Part shown: piece after piece, positions 59,009 through 64,000 of the stretch
Position numbering within the stretch: the stretch's first letter is position 1
Layout: each line of letters opens with the position of its first letter
NCBI RefSeq assembly: GCF_017639205.1
Contig: NZ_CP071139.1
Coordinates: forward strand, 5,085,001-5,149,000
DNA length: 64,000 bases
DNA from: Streptomyces nojiriensis
GTDB lineage: Bacteria > Actinomycetota > Actinomycetes > Streptomycetales > Streptomycetaceae
Direction: 5' to 3'
Program-made: the position numbers and the translations under genes
The notes under the pieces: model-generated
What the model was told of the DNA's origin: nothing
Seen by the model: the letters and a program-made list of their open reading frames with translations, nothing else
The model's database searches: none

Positions 59009-59106
59009 CGCGGGCGGGGTTCATGGAGAAAAGTGGCTTAACTGCCCGGGAAGAGTTTGCCGGGCGGGTATCCCACTCGACCCCCATGCCCTGTAAATTT
59101 CGGGCC

Positions 59107-60108
59107 ATGCCCCGTGGACGCCACCGCAATCCCGAACCCCTGCACCGGCTGCTCACGCCGACGACCGTGGCCGGTGTATCCGTCGTCGGAGCCGGCGCGG
59201 CCTGGCTGCTGGCGGAACCGATGGCGCTCCGGCTCCTCGTGGCCGTCACGGCGGCCGCCGGGGTCGCCGGCGCCGTCGTCATGCGCGCCTGGGACCGCTC
59301 GGCCGGCCGCCGCGTCGCCGAGCTCGCGCGCGAGCGGGTCAAGGACGAGTGGCGGACGGACGAGCGGATAGCCGAACTCGAATCCGACCTCGAAGAGGCC
59401 CGGATGCTGCGGGCCAGGCTCGACGCCAAGCTGCGCGCCAAGCGCGTCGAACTGGCGGGCCTGCGCGGCGAGCACGCGGCGCTGCTGCGGCGGTACGCGA
59501 CCGCCGAGACCGAGCGCGCCAGTGCCCTGGAGGGCCGCCGGCTGCTGGCCATCGAGGCCTCCGCGGCGCCGGCCGCGCCGAAGGAACTTCCGGCCGTCAC
59601 CGAGGAGCGCACCTCGGCGGGCGCGCCCACCGCGGTCGGCTACGCCCGGGCCCACTCGGCCCTGGACGCGCTGGCCCGCAGCCGGCGCGAGGCGCGGGCG
59701 CTGCCCGCGGGGCCGTCGGCCCCGGAGCCCGATTCCGGTCCCGGCCACGCTCCGGCCCACGCCGCCGCGTCTTCGGTCCCCGCGCGCCGTCCGGCGGCCG
59801 CGGTGGCCCCGTACGCGGCCCAGCGGCGCACGACCTCGCGCGTCGAGGGCGGCTTCGACTTCTTCGGGACCAAGAACGCGGCGCAGGCCCGTGCGGTGAT
59901 CGAGGCGGTCCAGAACGAGGACCTGGCCGACGTGGTCGGCGCGGAGGCCCTCGCGGTGCACAAGGCCGAGTCGGACCGGGCCGTGTCGGGACCGGAGTTC
60001 AAGCCGGCCACCGACGAGACCCGCGCGGTGGGCCAGGTCATCGATCTGACGGCCCACGACGAGACCGAGCCGATCGACGTGGTCCGGCTCCGGACCGCCA
60101 TCTCGTAG
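59107..60108 (+). CDS. Membrane-associated coiled-coil protein of unknown function
   Basis: A 333-residue protein: basic start (PRGRHRNPEPLHRLL), two closely spaced hydrophobic segments (about 18-36 and 40-58), a charged coiled coil (about 70-135; ERIAELESDLEEARMLRARL), then an Ala/Pro-rich disordered region and a conserved-looking end (EGGFDFFGTKNAAQARAVIE and AVGQVIDLTAHDETEPIDV). No known domain is recognised. ATG 59107 begins the first coherent sequence; upstream starts at 59023 and 59086 lack ribosome sites. It converges with the TetR gene 13 bases away. Confidence 0.8.
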   Translation: MPRGRHRNPEPLHRLLTPTTVAGVSVVGAGAAWLLAEPMALRLLVAVTAAAGVAGAVVMRAWDRSAGRRVAELARERVKDEWRTDERIAELESDLEEARMLRARLDAKLRAKRVELAGLRGEHAALLRRYATAETERASALEGRRLLAIEASAAPAAPKELPAVTEERTSAGAPTAVGYARAHSALDALARSRREARALPAGPSAPEPDSGPGHAPAHAAASSVPARRPAAAVAPYAAQRRTTSRVEGGFDFFGTKNAAQARAVIEAVQNEDLADVVGAEALAVHKAESDRAVSGPEFKPATDETRAVGQVIDLTAHDETEPIDVVRLRTAIS

Positions 60109-60121
60109 CAGCGGCCCGGGG

Positions 60122-60715
60122 TCAGTCCCGGTACGAGGCCACCAGCCGGGCCAGGTGCCGGCCCGCCACCAGGAGCGGGGTGCGGCTCATGGTGACCTGT
60201 GAGGTCGTCTCGGCGCCCTCCAGGGTGTTGATCACGGTGATCGCCAGATCGCGGGCGTCCGGCTCCGGATAGCCCGACGCCAGGAGCTTCGCGGCCACCA
60301 GGTGCTGCCAGTTGGCGAAGGCCTGGGCGCAGGCCGCCTGGAGTTCCGGCAGGCGGCCGACCGTCTCCAGGGCCGTGGCCGTCACCGGGCAGCCGTCCCG
60401 CCAGTCGGAGGCCTCCAGCGCCTGCGCGAGCGCGGCGGCCACGCCCTCGACGGCCTCGGCGGGGTCGGCGTGGGCGGCGAGTCCGGCGCGGAGCAGCTCC
60501 GCGAACTCCTCGTCGCCGAAGTGGATCGCGGCCACCGCGAGTTCCTGCTTGCCGCCCGGGAAGAAGTGGTACAGCGAGCCGAGGGTGGCCTCGGCCTCGC
60601 GGACGAGCTGCTTGACCGGGGTGTTCTCGTATCCGCCGCGCTGCATGAGGCGGGATGCGGTGCGCACCAGCCGGTCGCGCGTCCCGGGTGCCGTGGTCGT
60701 CGCTGCAGTTGCCAT
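60122..60715 (-). CDS. TetR-family repressor (LmrA/YxaF-type)
   Basis: A 197-residue regulator. The N-terminal helix-turn-helix (about 12-58: RDRLVRTASRLMQRGGYENT, then EATLGSLYHFFPGGKQEL) and the C-terminal domain (CPVTATALETVGRLPELQ, AITVINTLEGA) fit the LmrA/YxaF subgroup. It is divergent from the imine-reductase-like gene across 117 bases that hold two identical 19-bp sites. It likely represses both itself and that gene until a ligand binds (inference). Confidence 0.93.
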   Translation of the reverse strand: MATAATTTAPGTRDRLVRTASRLMQRGGYENTPVKQLVREAEATLGSLYHFFPGGKQELAVAAIHFGDEEFAELLRAGLAAHADPAEAVEGVAAALAQALEASDWRDGCPVTATALETVGRLPELQAACAQAFANWQHLVAAKLLASGYPEPDARDLAITVINTLEGAETTSQVTMSRTPLLVAGRHLARLVASYRD

Positions 60716-60740
60716 GGGCGTGATGTTACCGCCGAATCTA

Positions 60741-60759
60741 GATAGAGCGTTCGTTCTAG
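60741..60759. promoter_or_regulatory. TetR operator candidate 1
   Basis: GATAGAGCGTTCGTTCTAG, a quasi-palindrome (TAGAnCGnnCGnTCTA). It lies 26 bases upstream of the TetR start on the divergent side. Confidence 0.75.
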
Positions 60760-60787
60760 CCTCGTGTTACGGTCGTCCCGAGCGCTG

Positions 60788-60806
60788 GATAGAGCGTTCG
60801 TTCTAG
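60788..60806. promoter_or_regulatory. TetR operator candidate 2
   Basis: An exact copy of the 19 bases at 60741, 47 bases away (start to start) and 27 bases before the reductase start, so repressor bound here would block its expression. Confidence 0.75.
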
Positions 60807-60832
60807 ACGATGCGTTGGGGGAGAACTCCGTC

Positions 60833-61720
60833 ATGAACCAGATCCGTACCACCCGGGCCCAGGGCGCCGAGGTCACCGTCGTGGGGCTCGGCCCGATGGG
60901 CCGCGCCATGGCCGCCGCCTATCTCGACGCCGGCTACGAGGTCACCGTGTGGAACCGCAGCGCGGGCAAGGACGACGAGCTCGTCGCCCGCGGGGCCCGC
61001 CGCGCCGCCGGCATCGCCGAGGCCGTCGCCGCGAGCCCGCTGACCGTGCTCAGCCTCATCGACGTCGAGGCCATGTACGGCACGCTCGGCGACACCGATC
61101 TCCGCGGCCGCGTGCTGGTCAACCTGTCCTCGGACGTCCCGGACAAGGCCCGGGCCGCCGCCCGTTGGGCGGAGGAGCGCGGGGCCGCGTACCTCACCGG
61201 CGGGGTCAACGTACCGCCGACCGGCATCGGGCAGGAGGGGTCCTCGGTCTTCATCAGCGGCCCGCAGGAGGTCTACGAGCAGCACCGCGCCGCGCTCGAC
61301 CTGCTCGCCGCCACCGACTACCGCGGCGCCGACCCCGGCCACGCGCAGCTCTACTACCAGCTCAACATGATCCTCTTCTGGACCGCCTACACCGGCTGGT
61401 ACCAGGCCGTCGCCGTAGCCCGCGCCAACGGGCTGACGGCGGCCGACATCCTTCCGTACGCCGGCTACACGGCCGACACCATGCGCGGCTTCTACACCGC
61501 GGGCTCCCCGCTCATCGACGCCGAGGAGCACGGCGGCGAGCACCAGCGCCTCGCGATGTGCGCCGCGAGCGTCGGGCACATCCTGCACACGGCCGCGGAC
61601 TCCGGTGTGGACACCGCGATCCTGGCCGCGCACGCCGAGCTCTACCGGCGCGGTGTCGAGGCGGGCTTCGGCGCCGACAGCAGCTCCCGCCTGATCGGCC
61701 TGCTGGGCGGCAAGGCCTAG
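60833..61720 (+). CDS. Imine reductase-like NAD(P)-dependent oxidoreductase
   Basis: A 295-residue member of the 6-phosphogluconate/beta-hydroxyacid dehydrogenase superfamily. The Rossmann motif VVGLGPMGRAMAAAYLDAG is followed by VTVWNRSAGK, whose Arg/Ser suggest NADPH. The pattern SSDVPDKARAAARWAEERGA matches imine reductases (IREDs) more than 3-hydroxyisobutyrate dehydrogenases. At the IRED catalytic position, aspartate in many enzymes, this protein has Tyr175 (HAQLYYQLNM), as in the tyrosine-type group. ATG 60833 follows GGGGGAG. It is under probable TetR control; natural substrate unknown. Its TAG stop lies in the CTAG of a palindromic element. Confidence 0.88.
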   Translation: MNQIRTTRAQGAEVTVVGLGPMGRAMAAAYLDAGYEVTVWNRSAGKDDELVARGARRAAGIAEAVAASPLTVLSLIDVEAMYGTLGDTDLRGRVLVNLSSDVPDKARAAARWAEERGAAYLTGGVNVPPTGIGQEGSSVFISGPQEVYEQHRAALDLLAATDYRGADPGHAQLYYQLNMILFWTAYTGWYQAVAVARANGLTAADILPYAGYTADTMRGFYTAGSPLIDAEEHGGEHQRLAMCAASVGHILHTAADSGVDTAILAAHAELYRRGVEAGFGADSSSRLIGLLGGKA

Positions 61721-61884
61721 GCGGTCTCTTCCGGATCTTGCCGGGCCCGCGACGCCCGGCACCGCACCTGGCCGCGTTGTCGGGGCACCCGAGTACGTCC
61801 AGTACACGGGCGCCCCTCCGCCTTGCCATGTACGGCACCGGACGCCGCGGGCTCGGCCGACAAGATCCGAAAGAGACGGCCTTG
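61717..61884. repeat. 168-bp palindromic element, copy 2
   Basis: Differs from the element at 27693 at only about ten positions, including one deletion. The left end is CTAG, shared with a stop codon; the right end has decayed to CTTG. The inner arms and centre (GAGTACGTCC, GTACAC) are retained. It separates convergent genes, and an extra GGCCGAAAGGCGGCC segment follows before the next stop codon. Confidence 0.85.
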
Positions 61885-61897
61885 GCCGAAAGGCGGC

Positions 61898-63169
61898 CTA
61901 GCCGGTCCGGGTCTGGCGGATCGAGTCGAACCAGCGGACCACCTGGGGCGCCGAGCGGACCGCGGTGGCCGTGTGGTCGGCGTCCGGGCCCTGGTCCACG
62001 ACCTTCGCCCGGACCCCGTGAGCGGCCAGATCTGCGGCGCAGGCGCGGGAGTTGGCGGCCGGGACGTCCGTGTCGGCCCCGCCCGCGTAGAGGCGTACGG
62101 GCGCGGCGGGCTTCCAGTCGCAGACGCCGTCGTTGGCCCGTATGGCCTCCAGCAGGGCCCCGCGCGGGCTGCGGATGTTCTCGGCCCACTGCGGGGTCAG
62201 CAGTTCCTGCGGCGTCGCCGGGAGCGCGGCCACGATGTCCTGCGGCTGGTGGCTCCCGTCGAACAGGCCTTCCACAGCCTGTGCATAGGGCGTGCGGAAC
62301 ACCTCCGCCGGGTCCTCGTAGAGCGGGTGGAGCCGGTTCTGGGCCGTGAGGAAGTAGGAGAGGTAGAAGACGCCGACGCGCGGATCGACCCGGCCGTCGG
62401 TGAGCCCGGGGAACTCGGTGCCGAGCAGGTCGTGCGGCCCGGCCATCGGGGCCAGCGCCCGCAGCCGCAGCCCGTCGCGCCCGCGGGAGAGCTCGCGGCC
62501 CAGGGCCATCGCCACCTGGCCGCCCTGGGAGAAGCCGGTGGCGTACACGTCCCGGCTGACCGGGCGTCCCAGCCGGTCGGCGGCGGTGCGGGCGGCCTTC
62601 AGCATGTCGACGGAGGCCGTGACCGAGGACCGGGTGTCCATGTACGGGTGGCTGCCCGGGCCGCCGCCCAGGCCCAGGTAGTCCGGTGCCGCGACGGCCC
62701 GGCCGGCGGAGGCGTGCAGGTAGGGGGTGAGCCGGTTGGAGCCGGCGCCCCCGGACGGGGCGTCGTCGCGGGTGGCGACCGTACCGTGGGTGTCGGAGAC
62801 CAGGTCGAGGCGGTGCGGGCCGCCGCGCGGCAGGACGAGCAGCCCGGTCGCGGTGGTGGGCCGGCCCTGCGGGTCCACGGTGGCGTAGGTCAGGCGGTAG
62901 GCGCGCACGCCGTACCGGACGGTCGCCGGATCGATGCCCAGCGTGCCGAGTTCGGCGACGACCTGGTCGCGGTCGAGGGTGTCCAGCGGGACGACGGAGA
63001 CCAGCGCGCCCCGGGCGGCGGACGCATCGGACGCGGCGGCCCGTGCGGCGGGCGCGGCCAGCGCCGCCGGGGCGGCGATCCCGCCGAGGACGGCGGCCAG
63101 GGCCACCGCTGCGGCGCCGCGCCGCAGCCACTGCCGGCGCTGCTGCTTGCTGTGCTGCGTGATCGTCAT
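61898..63169 (-). CDS. Secreted alpha/beta hydrolase (lipase/esterase-like)
   Basis: A 423-residue exported enzyme. The N-terminus (QQRRQWLRRGAAAVALAAVLG) has an RRQWL pair before a hydrophobic core and an Ala-rich cleavage region near 40-45, so it may use the Tat pathway. The fold shows VSDTHGTVATRDD, APDYLGLGGG and a nucleophile elbow TGFSQGGQVAMALG (GxSxGG); candidate acid and His are in YAGGADTDVPA and GPDADHTAT. It resembles actinobacterial secretory lipases. ATG 63169 opens the signal peptide. Substrate unknown. Confidence 0.88.
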   Translation of the reverse strand: MTITQHSKQQRRQWLRRGAAAVALAAVLGGIAAPAALAAPAARAAASDASAARGALVSVVPLDTLDRDQVVAELGTLGIDPATVRYGVRAYRLTYATVDPQGRPTTATGLLVLPRGGPHRLDLVSDTHGTVATRDDAPSGGAGSNRLTPYLHASAGRAVAAPDYLGLGGGPGSHPYMDTRSSVTASVDMLKAARTAADRLGRPVSRDVYATGFSQGGQVAMALGRELSRGRDGLRLRALAPMAGPHDLLGTEFPGLTDGRVDPRVGVFYLSYFLTAQNRLHPLYEDPAEVFRTPYAQAVEGLFDGSHQPQDIVAALPATPQELLTPQWAENIRSPRGALLEAIRANDGVCDWKPAAPVRLYAGGADTDVPAANSRACAADLAAHGVRAKVVDQGPDADHTATAVRSAPQVVRWFDSIRQTRTG

Positions 63170-63268
63170 GCCGGGAACGCTACGGACGCCCGCCGCGCCC
63201 CGACATCCTGGCGGCACCCGTCCGTCGCGGGGGTTGTCCCCAGGCCCGCCGGGGGAGTGCGCCGGGGG

Positions 63269-63586
63269 TCAGGGGAAGGCCAGGACGAGCAGCACGGCCA
63301 CCGCCTCCAGCGCCACCTGCGCGGCGAGCGCGATCCGTCCCGCCCGCCCGGGCGCGGCCGTCGCGACGACGAAGGACACCACCAGGGCGGCGAGCAGCGC
63401 CCCGAAGGCGCCGACCGGGAAGGGCGCGCACTCGATGTCGTCCACGAAGCACCGGCCGCCCGTGTCGGTGGCCAGCACCAGGATCTTCACGACGAACAGG
63501 GCGGGCAGGAACAGCAGGGCGGCGAGCAGCGAGCGCGACCGGATCCGGGACGCGGGGACGGTGGCGGGCTGGGGCGTACGGGTCAT
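63269..63586 (-). CDS. Small membrane protein of unknown function
   Basis: A 105-residue protein with a polar start, three hydrophobic segments (about 20-40, 57-78 and 83-104) and two cysteines (GRCFVDDIECAPF) in the loop after TM1, possibly a disulfide outside the membrane. No family recognised. The third helix runs to the C-terminus. The gene is alone, 99 bases downstream (in its own direction) from the hydrolase start region. Confidence 0.6.
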   Translation of the reverse strand: MTRTPQPATVPASRIRSRSLLAALLFLPALFVVKILVLATDTGGRCFVDDIECAPFPVGAFGALLAALVVSFVVATAAPGRAGRIALAAQVALEAVAVLLVLAFP

Positions 63587-63663
63587 GCCACCACCGTGCC
63601 GCGCGGCCGCCGTACGCGGATCCGCGCGGGTACTCGGCCCGCGCGGTCCCCGTACTCAGATCC

Positions 63664-63879
63664 TCAGAACAGCGGGAGCTGCCCCGGGTGTTCGGACAGC
63701 ACGAAGCCGTCCAGGGTCGGCGCGGACGCGCCGAGCACCACCCGGGCCCGGGACCCGGGGCAGGACACCAGGTCGCCGTGCCCCCGCCCGGAGGGCGGAT
63801 CGTGGCGGGCGATCCGTCCGGCGGTGACGGCGCAGTCGCGGCCGCAGGAGGGGCAGGCCCGGCGGGGAGAGTGGGACAT
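63664..63879 (-). CDS. Small zinc-ribbon-like protein
   Basis: A 71-residue protein beginning SHSPRRACPSCGRDCAVTAG. The cysteines in CPSCGRDC, with a later VSCPGS, could bind zinc. The end reads LDGFVLSEHPGQLPLF. ATG 63879 is chosen because the cysteine motif follows at once; the open frame upstream has no support. Unknown function. Confidence 0.6.
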   Translation of the reverse strand: MSHSPRRACPSCGRDCAVTAGRIARHDPPSGRGHGDLVSCPGSRARVVLGASAPTLDGFVLSEHPGQLPLF

Positions 63880-63908
63880 GCCGCCCAGTCTGCCCTGCCG
63901 CACCGACA

Positions 63909-64000
63909 TCAGTCCTGCTGGGAGGCGAGCCACGCCTCGTGCGCCCGCTCGACCCGGGCCCACAGCGCAGCCCGGTCCGCCGCCGTCAGGTCGTCGAGCT
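63909..64000 (-). CDS. Partial CDS, C-terminal 29 residues
   Basis: Reading leftwards from the window edge, an open frame encodes LDDLTAADRAALWARVERAH and then EAWLASQQD before TGA (63909-63911). The helical, charged, Streptomyces-like composition and codon use suggest the end of a real gene, but it is too short to identify. Confidence 0.5.
   Translation of the reverse strand, partial: LDDLTAADRAALWARVERAHEAWLASQQD

Overview
The window is high-GC actinobacterial DNA and almost certainly a Streptomyces chromosome. Coding is dense with strong G/C third positions, GTG and TTG starts are common, and the gene content is typical: a TipA-type MerR regulator, a SigE-family sigma factor, DUF397/HATPase/XRE proteins, and a ppa-dacB-tilS-hpt-ftsH-folE-folP block. 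From memory, the order from tipA to folP and the lysyltransferase gene matches the conserved core of the S. coelicolor chromosome; this was not checked. I see no rRNA, tRNA, CRISPR array, transposase or integrase.

Bases 1-15,776 are part of a nonribosomal peptide cluster that continues off the left edge. Eight genes form one run with 4-12 base overlaps or a 3-base gap: a terminal NRPS module (C-A-T-TE, A domain read as glycine-type), an MFS exporter, a C-A-T protein with a degenerate A domain, a free-standing A domain, an A-T protein carrying only half a C domain, an ATP-grasp ligase, a HAD phosphatase-like protein and an NAD(P)-binding dehydrogenase-like protein. A strong hairpin closes the run. 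The terminal thioesterase has cysteine instead of serine in its GxSxG motif and the terminal C domain has an altered HHxxxDG motif. I cannot match the cluster to a known product; it is the best candidate here for new biology.

Bases 15,800-31,950 hold mixed accessory and housekeeping genes: a nucleotide-sugar-epimerase-like protein, a two-gene set of membrane-anchored exported proteins (one a PQQ-type propeller), a serine hydrolase, a GNAT acetyltransferase, an ECF sigma factor with a membrane partner, an actinobacterial PolA-like polymerase, a divergent HxlR/NmrA redox pair, a DUF2786 protein, TatA, a DUF397/HATPase/XRE developmental-type trio sharing an inverted 21-bp promoter element, and an aldehyde dehydrogenase.

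Bases 32,000-55,400 hold cell-envelope and core genes: a class B PBP, DinB, a PadR-controlled DrrAB-type ABC transporter, autoregulated tipA, DedA, a ThrE-type exporter, ppa and dacB (divergent), a zinc metalloprotease-like protein, tilS, hpt, ftsH, folE, then a leftward folate operon (folP, NTF2-like, folB, folK, DUF3180), a phosphatidylglycerol lysyltransferase-type protein and a divergent esterase.

Bases 55,400-64,000 hold a divergent glycine-betaine/choline-type ABC uptake system, a coiled-coil membrane protein, a TetR regulator divergent from an imine-reductase-like enzyme with twin 19-bp operators, a secreted alpha/beta hydrolase and small proteins. Three ~168-bp palindromic elements (27,693; 31,961; 61,717), two of them nearly identical and lying exactly between convergent genes, are the clearest repeat structure in the window.
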